A DNA stretch of 51,466 nt from Actinomycetota bacterium (GTDB lineage: Bacteria > Armatimonadota > SYMT01): NCBI GenBank assembly GCA_005798285.1, contig SYKE01000016.1, positions 1 to 51,466 of the forward strand. Direction: 5' to 3'. A program made the translations under genes and the position numbers. The notes below the pieces were generated by a model. The model made no database searches, had not been told where the DNA came from, and saw only the letters and a program-made list of their open reading frames with translations. The stretch's first letter is position 1, and every line of letters begins with the position of its first letter. Shown here in pieces: positions 34,966-43,363 of this stretch.

Positions 34966-37900
34966 TCACTCCGATGCAAACGCCGCCAGCAGCATCTGCG
35001 CGGCGTGCTCCTGGTGGAACGGCTCCATCCCCTCAGGGGCGCGATCGGCAACCACGCGTCGGATCTCCTCCAGCGTGAGCGGCGGCTCCAGGTAGCCGTG
35101 ACCCTCCAACCATTCGCGTGCGGACTGCTTGGTGGTGGCGCGGATGCTCGGAAGTCGCTCGATCCGCTCGAGACAACGGGCGCCGTCCCCGCGCTCCTCT
35201 CGCACGATCTCTCGAATGCTCTCCCGGTAGGTCGGAGTCACCCAATCCGTCTTCTGGATTTGCTCCCACACCAGTCGAGGACGCTGCCGCAGCAACTCCT
35301 GACGGCAGGCTTCCAGCAACTCCAGATAGGCGCGCAGCTCCGGCGCCAGGGCGCCCAACTCCAGCAGTTCCTCGATACTCTCCACCGGTGGCAGCCTTCG
35401 ACGGACCGACGCCGGGAAAAACGCTTCGGGGTGATGGGCGCGAATGGTGGAAAGGGGGTGCGGAGATCGGACCCCCGGTGGGCGACGATAGCCGGGCAAC
35501 TCCGCCGGCGCCTCTGGCAAGAATTCAGGGTCGGGTCCGAGAGTCTTCACCTGCACCTCGGGACACAGCTCTCGGAACAGAGACACATCCTCCGGTTGGT
35601 TGGTGAACAGAATCACCTGCCGTTCGGCCGCGATCTGCACGAGCGCTTCCGCCAGAGCGCGGGACGCCTCGGGGTCCGAGACCGCCATTACCTCGTCCGC
35701 AACGATCGGAAAGTGGCGCGCGTCGACGCCGCCTTCCTGCTCCGTCAGGAGCCCGAGCCGCAGGGACAGCACCACATGCAGCCGCGTGCCGGTGCTCAGC
35801 TCGGCAAACGCTTGAGGAACGCCACGCCGCTCGTCGTAGACCTCGAGACGCCCGATCGGCGTATCGGAGTGCCGCCCAAATCGCAGGCGATAGCGCCCGC
35901 CGGTGAACCGGTCCAGATAGCCCGACGCCTCTCGGACCATGCCGGGCAGGGCATGGTCGCGCAGATTCTCATTGATGCTGAGGCGCACCTGATGGAACAT
36001 CCACTTTCGAATGTGCTCACGCCAGGCATCCGTCTGGGTGTCGGTCAGCCGCTGCAGGCGCTCATCGAGCTGGAGCGCCTCGCGGGACTGCTCGGCGCTC
36101 CGCAACTGCTCCTGGATCGTGGCAGTTTCTCTCGCCAGTTGCTCGATGTCTGAGTGCGCGAGCTCCCGTCGAGCGATACCCGCCTGTAGCTCCTCGTCGG
36201 TCACTTCATCCAGCGGTGCCCCCAACAGCGCATGGATCTCACCGCTCTCAGGCAGCCGGTGCTGCTGAAGCGCCTGCTTCAGGTCGCTCGATCTGGAGTT
36301 CAGCATCGCAAGCTCGGCCGCAGCGGCAGCACGCGCTTCCAGCCGGCTCACCCGCGCGTCCAGATCGTCGTCCGGGGGAACGCCCTGGCTTTCCAGGAAG
36401 CGGATGAGAGAATCCGAAGCCACTCGGAGCGACTCACACGCGGCGGACCATCGGCGGCAGGCTTCTCGGCGGCGAGCGAAGGCGGCCACCCACTGTCCTG
36501 CATCGAGCTCTGAGAAAGCCTCGGGCGCCGCGAAGTCGAACCGGGCGAGTTCCGTTCGCACCGCCTGGAGTCGTCGGTTGCTCCGATCCAGGGCCTCGGT
36601 TAGAACAGCACTGCGGCGTTCAACCTCCACCCGCGCCGCTTCGTACTCCCGCAGGCGACTCGCACAGGCTTCCAGCGTGAAGGGGTCCGCCAGCCGGATG
36701 CGCAGGCGCTCCGCCAGCGCGGGCCACTCCGCCTCGGGCAGCGGCTCTCGAAGGGACCGCTCGATCTCCGCCGCCATCTCGGATGCGAGTTGCAGCGTGA
36801 GCGACCCCCGCTGGCGGGTGTCATACGCGGCCAGGATCGAACGCCGATCCGGCGCCGCGCCTCGAACTTCGGCCGGAATGCGCTCCAGTAGTTCAGCAGC
36901 CCGGCTCGGGCCGAGTCGGGGCGCGCCGAATATGAACACCGCCACGGCCGCCGCCGCCACGGCCGCCACTGCGATCCACTGCCAGCCGGCCGCCCCCGCA
37001 AACGCCACCAGCACCGCGCCGCCTCCTGCGATTCCCACCAGCAGCAGCGGTCTCCGATCGATCCCGGGCGACGGCGTTTCGCACTCCAGCCACGCTTTCA
37101 GCGCATCGAGGAGTTCCGCGGACGGCGGCTCTCCGGCGGGGTGGCGGATGCGCCACTCGGCGAGGAGCCGTTCCGCAGCATCCCGCTTTCGCTGTGCCGC
37201 TTCCCGCGCATCCTCGAGCCGCAGCGCCGCGGTCGCCGCCTCCACATCGGTGGCGGTGGGCGCCGGCAGGGAATCCGGATCCTCGTGGGGCAGGAGTCGA
37301 AGGATGCCCTCGCGCAGAGTCCGAGCCTTCGCGCTCGCCTCCCGCAGCCCGTCCTCCGCACGACGGACCTCCCCCATCAACTGATCCCAGCCTCGGACCT
37401 GCGCCTCCAGTTGGCCGAGTTCGGCATCCGTCATTCGCCCCGCGGTCAGGACCGATTCGTCAAGCGCCGCACCCGGGCCGAGTTGCTTCTCAGCCTCTTC
37501 GCGGGCCTTGCGGGCATCGCACAGGGCCCGATACCGCACCTGTGCACCGTCGACCGCGCCGAGATCCTGACGCTCCAGTCCCGGATGGTCTTCGAGCAGC
37601 TCCTCTCGCGCCTTCCCGGTCTCCTCCAGCCGCCGCACCAACTCTCGATAGGCCCGGATCGACTGGAGGCGTTTCAATTCCTCTCCGGCGGCCTTCGCCT
37701 CCAGGGTGCGGCGCTCCAGATCCGGCAGTCGGGCCTCCTCCAACACCAGGCGGTCGGCACGGGCCCGCTGACTCTTGAGCTCACGGTCCAACGCATCAAA
37801 CTCAGAGACAGGTGTTGAAAGCCGCGGCGGCGTACCGGGATCGGTCGAAACGCCTTCCCCGATCACTCGCGCCAGCAGCTCGCGCTCCCCCTTCCCGAAC

Positions 37901-38217
37901 CCCTCCACGAGCGAGAGCAGGTCGAGCGAGTACTGCCTGGGATTCCCGGGGAAACCGGGGTATTCCCGATCCTTCTTCCGAACCTGCCGAGGCGTCGGGC
38001 CGCTTCCGTCGTCCACGTGACCCGCGATGATGACGTCCGGCGGCGCATCGCCGGGGTTCAGCAGCAATCCGAGCGCTCGCGCCAGCGTACTCTTTCCCGC
38101 GGCGTTCGGCGCATAAACCACGTTGAGCCCGTCGCCGAGCTCGGTGAGCGCGAGTTCCCCGCGAACAAACCCATGAAGCCCGTCCGGCGTGAGCGAGCGG
38201 ACCACGACGCGGCTCAA
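34966..38217 (-). CDS. YhaN/SbcC-like ATPase with coiled coil and central membrane hairpin
   Basis: 1083 residues. The TTG at 38217 is chosen because it overlaps the phosphoesterase stop (TTGA) and GGAGG lies five bases before it. Walker A APNAAGKST is at 36-44 (Lys42). Long coiled coils run from about 140 to 360 and 450 to 790. Between them lies a strongly hydrophobic double segment (about 385-440), as in Bacillus YhaN-type proteins and unlike the zinc hook of true SbcC/Rad50. The ATPase C-lobe follows: ELSTGTRLHVVLSLRLGL (signature) and FPIVADEVM (Walker B), near 830-890. A further helical extension of about 160 residues after that is unusual. With the upstream phosphoesterase it should form a nuclease-type DNA-end or envelope-associated complex. 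Confidence 0.85.
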   Translation of the reverse strand: MSRVVVRSLTPDGLHGFVRGELALTELGDGLNVVYAPNAAGKSTLARALGLLLNPGDAPPDVIIAGHVDDGSGPTPRQVRKKDREYPGFPGNPRQYSLDLLSLVEGFGKGERELLARVIGEGVSTDPGTPPRLSTPVSEFDALDRELKSQRARADRLVLEEARLPDLERRTLEAKAAGEELKRLQSIRAYRELVRRLEETGKAREELLEDHPGLERQDLGAVDGAQVRYRALCDARKAREEAEKQLGPGAALDESVLTAGRMTDAELGQLEAQVRGWDQLMGEVRRAEDGLREASAKARTLREGILRLLPHEDPDSLPAPTATDVEAATAALRLEDAREAAQRKRDAAERLLAEWRIRHPAGEPPSAELLDALKAWLECETPSPGIDRRPLLLVGIAGGGAVLVAFAGAAGWQWIAVAAVAAAAVAVFIFGAPRLGPSRAAELLERIPAEVRGAAPDRRSILAAYDTRQRGSLTLQLASEMAAEIERSLREPLPEAEWPALAERLRIRLADPFTLEACASRLREYEAARVEVERRSAVLTEALDRSNRRLQAVRTELARFDFAAPEAFSELDAGQWVAAFARRREACRRWSAACESLRVASDSLIRFLESQGVPPDDDLDARVSRLEARAAAAAELAMLNSRSSDLKQALQQHRLPESGEIHALLGAPLDEVTDEELQAGIARRELAHSDIEQLARETATIQEQLRSAEQSREALQLDERLQRLTDTQTDAWREHIRKWMFHQVRLSINENLRDHALPGMVREASGYLDRFTGGRYRLRFGRHSDTPIGRLEVYDERRGVPQAFAELSTGTRLHVVLSLRLGLLTEQEGGVDARHFPIVADEVMAVSDPEASRALAEALVQIAAERQVILFTNQPEDVSLFRELCPEVQVKTLGPDPEFLPEAPAELPGYRRPPGVRSPHPLSTIRAHHPEAFFPASVRRRLPPVESIEELLELGALAPELRAYLELLEACRQELLRQRPRLVWEQIQKTDWVTPTYRESIREIVREERGDGARCLERIERLPSIRATTKQSAREWLEGHGYLEPPLTLEEIRRVVADRAPEGMEPFHQEHAAQMLLAAFASE

Positions 38218-39515
38218 GCGCTCCTCCGCGCTTCCAGCACCTGCCGCCGAAGCGACGTCAGTTCCGTGCGAGCCGCCTCGATCACCATCTCTCGCAGTTG
38301 CTCCGGCGAGGGCTTCCGCGGCGCGTCCTCCCCGGTTCGAGGGAATCGTCCCAGGCTGCGGTCCCACGTCCGCTCCATCTCTCGGACTCCGTCGTCGACG
38401 AGCTGCATCACGCGAGTACGCCACTCGGGGAGAATGCGATCATCCGGCGGATCGGAGTTGAGGTTGTTCAGCGCCACCAGAAGCTGGGCCGACTCCGCCG
38501 CCACGTCTCTGCCGTTCACATCCGTCCAGGGCTCATCCCGAAGCAATCGTCGGTAGCTCAGTCGCGTCCAGGCATGGCGGCCGGTGAGATCGGTCACGCC
38601 CACCACTTCCTGGCGCGGTTCGGCGGCGTAACCCTCCAGGCGGACGCGAAGCTGCACGCTCTCCAGATGCTCGATCAGAACTCCGTCCACGCGGCTGAAC
38701 TCCTGGAAGAGTCCGTCAACCCGCCGATCCAGATCCTCGCCCTCCGACGGAACCCCCTCTTCCAGCGTGAGTACGCACTCTTCGAAGCGGACCGTGGAGA
38801 TCGGGTGGACTTCAGAGAAACGGGCCGCGCCGTCCTCCAGCGTGAGGATCCTCGCACCGTGCGCACCCCGCTCGCCCGGCCCGAAGTCGAGCGCCTGCGG
38901 CGAGCCGGGATAGAGGGCCGTGGGGGTGATCTGCCGGCCGACATGGATGTGACCCAGCACCCAGGCATCCGCCCGACCATCCAGCTCGCCGGCGGAGAGC
39001 GGATGGTACGCGGACCCCACCACGCCGACATCCCCGTGTACGAGGGCAACCCGATATCCATCATCGAGTCTCGACGGCATGTGCGGCAGCGCACTTTCCG
39101 ATTGAGTCATGCGTTCGAACGACCAGCCGCAGAGGTGGAGTGGTCCGGAACCAGTCTCAAGCAGCCCGGTTTGCCACCGCCCGCCCGCTCCGAGCAGCAG
39201 TACGCCGCTCTCCGAGGCGGCGGCACAGAAGCGGGGAAGCGCATCCCAATCATGGTTACCCGCCACCGCGGCGACGGGGATTCTCATCGCAGTGAGATCG
39301 CGGAGCCCCTGGCTAAATGCCGTTCGGGCAGCGTAGTACGAGCCGGCGCTGTCGAAGATGTCTCCGCCGAGCAACACCCCGTCCACGCGCTCCCGGATCG
39401 CCAGATCCACAATGCGCCGCCACGCCCCGGTCGTGGAGCGATCCACCGAGTCCGGGCCGTTTAGCCAGAGGCTCTGGCGACCAAGGTGCAGATCACTGGC
39501 GCAGAGAAGTCGCAT
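38214..39515 (-). CDS. SbcD/YhaO-like metallophosphoesterase (DNA exonuclease)
   Basis: 433 residues. All metal-site blocks are present: DLHLG (Asp8, His10), GGDIFD near 52, GNHDWD near 87, HGDVG near 160 and GHIHVGRQ near 190. The rest (about 220-430) is a beta-rich capping region plus helices, as in YhaO and Mre11. It overlaps the ATPase gene by four bases, so the pair is translated together, the usual arrangement of SbcDC and YhaON nucleases that process DNA ends and hairpins. YhaO-type is preferred because the partner has a membrane hairpin. Confidence 0.87.
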   Translation of the reverse strand: MRLLCASDLHLGRQSLWLNGPDSVDRSTTGAWRRIVDLAIRERVDGVLLGGDIFDSAGSYYAARTAFSQGLRDLTAMRIPVAAVAGNHDWDALPRFCAAASESGVLLLGAGGRWQTGLLETGSGPLHLCGWSFERMTQSESALPHMPSRLDDGYRVALVHGDVGVVGSAYHPLSAGELDGRADAWVLGHIHVGRQITPTALYPGSPQALDFGPGERGAHGARILTLEDGAARFSEVHPISTVRFEECVLTLEEGVPSEGEDLDRRVDGLFQEFSRVDGVLIEHLESVQLRVRLEGYAAEPRQEVVGVTDLTGRHAWTRLSYRRLLRDEPWTDVNGRDVAAESAQLLVALNNLNSDPPDDRILPEWRTRVMQLVDDGVREMERTWDRSLGRFPRTGEDAPRKPSPEQLREMVIEAARTELTSLRRQVLEARRSA

Positions 39516-39557
39516 CCCAGCCCGTACTCTCCTGCCGCGGCGATCGAGCGCGGGCGA

Positions 39558-40226
39558 TCAGGGGAGCGCCTTCTTGATGGCGCTCACGACTTCCGCAGCC
39601 AGTGCCTGAGAACCGGCATCCGTGAAGTGGACATTCATCGGTCGCTGGATCTCCGACAGGCGGGGAAGGGCGAAGGCGTAGAGGTCGTTCACTATCACGC
39701 CGCGCTCCTTCATCACTCGAGCCGCGACTGCATTGTAGCGGACGACATCCTCGGGATCCCGATGTGGATTCAACTTCGCTGCGGGCACGGGCGTGGTGGC
39801 CGCATAGATCAGCCGGGCGCCGGTCTTCTTCAATCGATCGGTGATGGCAGTGAGCTGAGTCTCATACTTGGGAAGTTCCGCCTGGCGGGGATCCTCGGGG
39901 TTCCGCGATGCCGCGCCGGTGGCCGCATTCACCCGCTTCAGATCGTGCAGCCCGAAGTTGAAGTGGATCACATCCCACTTGCCGTTCCCGAGCGCCAGCC
40001 ACTTGTCCAACTGGGCCACGCCGTGAGTGGTGCCGGAGCAGGTCTCCGCAGGCCGGATCACCTCGGCGACATCTTTCAGGCCGGCCTTCACGAACGGGGT
40101 ATAGCCGATGGAGATGGAGTCGCCCAGGATGAGCACTCGCGGCAGCTCCGCGGCGCGAGAAGCGGAACTACCGGCCGTTGCTGCGGCCAGCAGCAGTGCG
40201 CCCAGCATCAAAACGAACGACTTCAT
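39558..40226 (-). CDS. Secreted SGNH/GDSL hydrolase
   Basis: 222 residues with a signal peptide (about 1-26). Block I GDSISIGY holds the nucleophile Ser near 37; block III FNFGLHD near 90; the final block is NVHFTDAG near 202, with the catalytic His but Asn in place of the nearby Asp often seen. This subclass is typical of Planctomycetes-like genomes and is thought to de-esterify polysaccharides. The gene is 42 bases downstream... read on the minus strand, it follows the selenoprotein-candidate gene and precedes the phosphoesterase pair, with gaps of 204 and 42 bases. Confidence 0.85.
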   Translation of the reverse strand: MKSFVLMLGALLLAAATAGSSASRAAELPRVLILGDSISIGYTPFVKAGLKDVAEVIRPAETCSGTTHGVAQLDKWLALGNGKWDVIHFNFGLHDLKRVNAATGAASRNPEDPRQAELPKYETQLTAITDRLKKTGARLIYAATTPVPAAKLNPHRDPEDVVRYNAVAARVMKERGVIVNDLYAFALPRLSEIQRPMNVHFTDAGSQALAAEVVSAIKKALP

Positions 40227-40372
40227 CGGAGTTCACCATCCAATCCACCAGACTACTCAGGCCCGTTCGTCCCATTCCGAGACGCATCCTCCCCCCTCGT
40301 GACCCCTGAACTCCTGGATTGCAGGGTAGTGGTCACAGACTGACGATCCACCACCGGGTGCACCGGACGAGA

Positions 40373-40392
40373 CCGCGTGTTGAAACACGCGG
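40373..40392. terminator. Hairpin after the UGA-containing gene
   Basis: A perfect 8-bp stem (40373-40380 with 40385-40392) with loop TGAA lies 38 bases beyond the stop of the 40431 gene (minus strand). No T-run follows, so it is a weak terminator candidate. Confidence 0.35.
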
Positions 40393-40430
40393 CCCGCTCT
40401 ATTCACCGGGCCACCCCACCTGATGACCCT

Positions 40431-41642
40431 CTAGGGCGGCAGAATCCCCGGAGGGATTTCCGGTCGAAGGTAGTGCGGACCGGATAGCGACGGCTCAGGG
40501 GGAATCCGCATCGAGAGAGCGTCGGTGGCTTCGATCATCGCCGTCTGGATGGGGTAGCGGCCGCGAGGAGGCGTGCGAGGATCGTACGTTGCGTCCGTCC
40601 AGGCGCGGCAGTCGGCGTGGGCTCGGAAACGGAGCAGGCGGTTCTGGGTGGTGTCGATCTCCAGTTCTCCCGCCAGTGAACCTTCATGGCCGCGATCGTT
40701 CCACTGCGGCGGGTGAGAGTCGCGCTTGGAGAAGCTGCCGGCCAGTGCGATCGTCTGGCGAGTCCCGTTGGTCCGGGTGAGGCGCCCCGTCAGACCGGGA
40801 CCCCTCAGGGCGCCGGTCTGGTAGGCCCACACCTGTCCCCGAACGTTGTCGACGATGTGGAACACGAGCAGCCGCGTCACAAGCGTACGGGGCAGCGGAA
40901 ACTCTCCGGCGGAGCCGGCAGCGCGGCGGCCGATCTCGCGAATCTCCTCGGGCATGATCCACATGAAGTCCCGGCCGGGCAGCGAGTTCCAGTCCCCTCC
41001 GTCCGCCGGCAGCGGCCGGATGCGGGTGAAGAGCTTTACGACAGCCGCGCCCGCGGGTGGCGTGGTCGGCGCCGTGAACTCAAGCGCCTGGGTGGGCGCG
41101 AAGCCACCATTCGACTGTCGGAAGAGCTGCAGCCCGAGGGCGAAGAACTGGGTCAACCTTGGGGGATAGTTGTCCCACGCCAGGCCCGCGCCCCTGCTGG
41201 AGAGGATGTAGTAGCCCTGGGTGCTGCCGCCCTGCCAGCGGGGATTCGCCTCGCGCACCACGCGGAGCCAGGAATCGCGGAACGGTCCGGCAAGCAGTCG
41301 CTCGTGGGTGAGCGCAACCGGAACATAATCTCGCTGAAGTCGCTGTACAATGCCGGGCTCGGAGAGGGCGACCCGCCCTCTTACGGCGTTGTTTCAGCCA
41401 CACCCCAGCGGATTGCCGTTCATCACCCAGGCCATGATCGGACGCCCCGAGCGGGTCGCCTCCCCAATCGCCTCTGAGAGCGACAGCTTCCAGGGGATGC
41501 TCAGCCACCGCTCTTCCTCCGGGGTGGGCAGCAGCGCATTCAGCTTGCTCTCCCACCCCGAAGCAACCACCTGGGCCGCGCCGTTCCGGCTGCCACCCGC
41601 AGTGAGCGCCAACGTCCCGCAGATCAACTCTCGACGCCGCAT
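40431..41642 (-). CDS. Probable selenoprotein: exported thioredoxin-like protein with in-frame UGA
   Basis: Read from the ATG at 41642, with GGGTGG a few bases upstream, the frame gives a signal peptide (RRRELICGTLALTAGG...), a thioredoxin-like segment (SLSEAIGEATRSGRPIMAWV, then MNGNPLGCG at 74-82) and then a TGA at 41396-41394, codon 83. The same frame continues without another stop to 40431: NNAVRGRVALSEPG, RDYVPVALTHERL and 320 codons in all. With Sec at 83 the protein has 403 residues and a C81-G-U83 motif at the place where thioredoxins have CxxC. A second domain (about 190-400) with VDNVRGQVWAYQTG and one Cys (ADCRAW) follows; I do not recognise it. The hairpin at 41381-41363 supports Sec insertion. 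Alternatives are a pseudogene or a sequencing error. Confidence 0.75.
41363..41381 (-). promoter_or_regulatory. Candidate bacterial SECIS hairpin
   Basis: On the minus strand, 12 bases after the UGA, AGAGGGCG pairs perfectly with CGCCCTCT (8 bp) around the loop GGU. The loop starts 20 bases after the UGA. Bacterial SECIS elements lie directly after the UGA, with a G early in the apical loop and a loop U, both contacted by SelB; the minimal fdhF hairpin of E. coli starts about 11 bases after its UGA. All of these hold here. The hairpin also codes for protein, as bacterial SECIS elements must. Confidence 0.7.
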
Positions 41643-41768
41643 TTCGCCACCCGCTCTTCGATCTCTGATCGAGTCGCCCCCACACCGCTTCCCAGAAGAG
41701 TCATCGGCAGCGAGCCGTTCTCGTCCGAGGGCGGCGGCGTGTGAATGTCGTCACTCAGCCGCCTATCG

Positions 41769-43079
41769 CTATCGGGCGCTGTACCGAGCCACCGCAAAGT
41801 CGTTGTTGCCCTCAAAGAACGTCTCCCCCGCCGCCACGATCTTCTTATCCTTCTGCAGGGCGACGGCATGGGCTCGGTCCCCGTTTTGGAACTGCGTCGA
41901 CGCAACCCCGCCCGAACCGAACGCAGTGTCCGAGGCGCCGTTTGAGAGTATCCGCGCCACCAGAAACCGGGGGACTCCCCCCACTTCGGCGTGACCGGCC
42001 ACCACGATCTTCCCATCCGACTGGAGCGCCACCCCCTCAGCCGCGGACGAATCGCCCGAGTGGAGCGACGTGGAGCCATCACCGGCGAAGGTGGGGTCGG
42101 GCGCCCCGTTTGACATACGCCGCGCCACCGCTACGTCGGAGACACCGGCCAGCGTGGTCCGGCCGGCCAGCACCATGCGCCCGTCCGACTGCACAGCGAT
42201 AGCGGCCGCGTCATCGTCGGGGCCGAAGTCCACCCGCACCAGCCCCTGACTTCCGAAGCCGGCATCGCGCGCGCCGTTTGTCTGGAGACGGAGAAGCGCA
42301 AAGTCGAAGTCATCCGCCCCGGTGCTGCCCGCGAGCAGGAGTTTGCCATCCTTCTGGAGGGCCATCGAGCGACAGATGTCCGTGCCCGCCAGGTTGTAAA
42401 CGGCTTTGCCGCCCGTCCCAAAGGCGACGTCCAGCGAGCCGGTTCGCGTCAGCCGCACGGCCGCAACATCGAAATTGAACTTCGTCAAGGCGTAGCCGGC
42501 CGCCACAATCTTCCCGTCCGGCTGAACCACCACCCCCAGCGCCACATCATCGCTGCCGGAGTTCAGATCGATCTCGATCTTTCCGCCGGCGCCAAACGTC
42601 GTGTCGGGCAGGCCCGACTTCGTGTAGCGGGCTACGATGAAGTCGTGGTTTCCGGGATGGCTGATTTCGCCGGCTACTACCAGCTTGCCGTCCTTCTGCA
42701 CGGCGGCGGCAAACGCCGTACTGTCATCGCCAAAGTCCGTGACGACACGGCCCCCGACGCCGAAGCCCGTGTCGAGTTTTCCCGTTGATAGCAGGCGAGC
42801 GACCGCGAAATTCGAGGCCTCGAACGGCCGGACGGAGTCGGAAGACCCGACCACCACGATCCTGCCGTTCGACTGCGCCACAACCGCCCGTGCGATGTCC
42901 AGCGCCCCATCGAATTCGGTGATTACGCGCCCCCCGGTCCCGAAGCGCGTGTCGAGGATCCCGGCGGCAGCCCTCCCCTCTCGAAGGGTCATCCCCGCCG
43001 CAGCGAGACCCGTCGCCAGGCAGAGAGTAGCTGAAAAAGCTCGCAGTGAAACGCTGCGGCGCCGCAAGTCGATGCCCAT
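41769..43079 (-). CDS. Secreted Delta-60 repeat protein
   Basis: 436 residues from the ATG at 43079, with GAGG nine bases upstream; longer in-frame starts exist at 43103 and 43208. A signal peptide (SLRAFSATLCLATGLAAAG) is followed by seven to eight tandem repeats of about 50 residues. Each contains the pattern D-x-x-FG-x-GG-x-V, then AVALQ-x-DGKIVVAG and VARY, the hallmark of the DUF5122/Delta-60 beta-propeller repeat. The whole mature protein is one such propeller with no extra domain. Function is unknown; such proteins are often extracellular. It lies 126 bases upstream of the UGA-containing gene on the same strand. Confidence 0.87.
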   Translation of the reverse strand: MGIDLRRRSVSLRAFSATLCLATGLAAAGMTLREGRAAAGILDTRFGTGGRVITEFDGALDIARAVVAQSNGRIVVVGSSDSVRPFEASNFAVARLLSTGKLDTGFGVGGRVVTDFGDDSTAFAAAVQKDGKLVVAGEISHPGNHDFIVARYTKSGLPDTTFGAGGKIEIDLNSGSDDVALGVVVQPDGKIVAAGYALTKFNFDVAAVRLTRTGSLDVAFGTGGKAVYNLAGTDICRSMALQKDGKLLLAGSTGADDFDFALLRLQTNGARDAGFGSQGLVRVDFGPDDDAAAIAVQSDGRMVLAGRTTLAGVSDVAVARRMSNGAPDPTFAGDGSTSLHSGDSSAAEGVALQSDGKIVVAGHAEVGGVPRFLVARILSNGASDTAFGSGGVASTQFQNGDRAHAVALQKDKKIVAAGETFFEGNNDFAVARYSAR

Positions 43080-43363
43080 CAGAACAAACCTCGAGCCGGT
43101 CATCATCGAGCCGGCGTTAAGAACTCCCTGCGGCAGCGACAAACCCAGACGCAGGTGGACGGTGGCAAGCACCGACGGGCCGGAGAAGCCGGACGATCGC
43201 ACACGCATCTACCCAGAGTATGAGTGGCGGGAAGGCGAATCGTCCGAAACGACGATCCCATTCCAGATGTAACCGAGTCGATGGAGCGGCCCGTCAAACA
43301 GAATGGACGACAAGAAGTCCAGAGATTACTCGCTGGCCCTTTCATGGGGCGGAGACAACCGGA

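Noticed and set aside
40431-41261. Separate gene starting at 41261 (GTG) downstream of the TGA
   Set aside because: No ribosome site and no signal peptide. The preceding 44 codons are protein-like and in the same frame, so a single read-through gene explains the data better.
41394-41396. Frameshift as the cause of the split gene
   Set aside because: Both parts are in exactly the same frame (41642 minus 41261 is 381, divisible by three); only a stop codon separates them.
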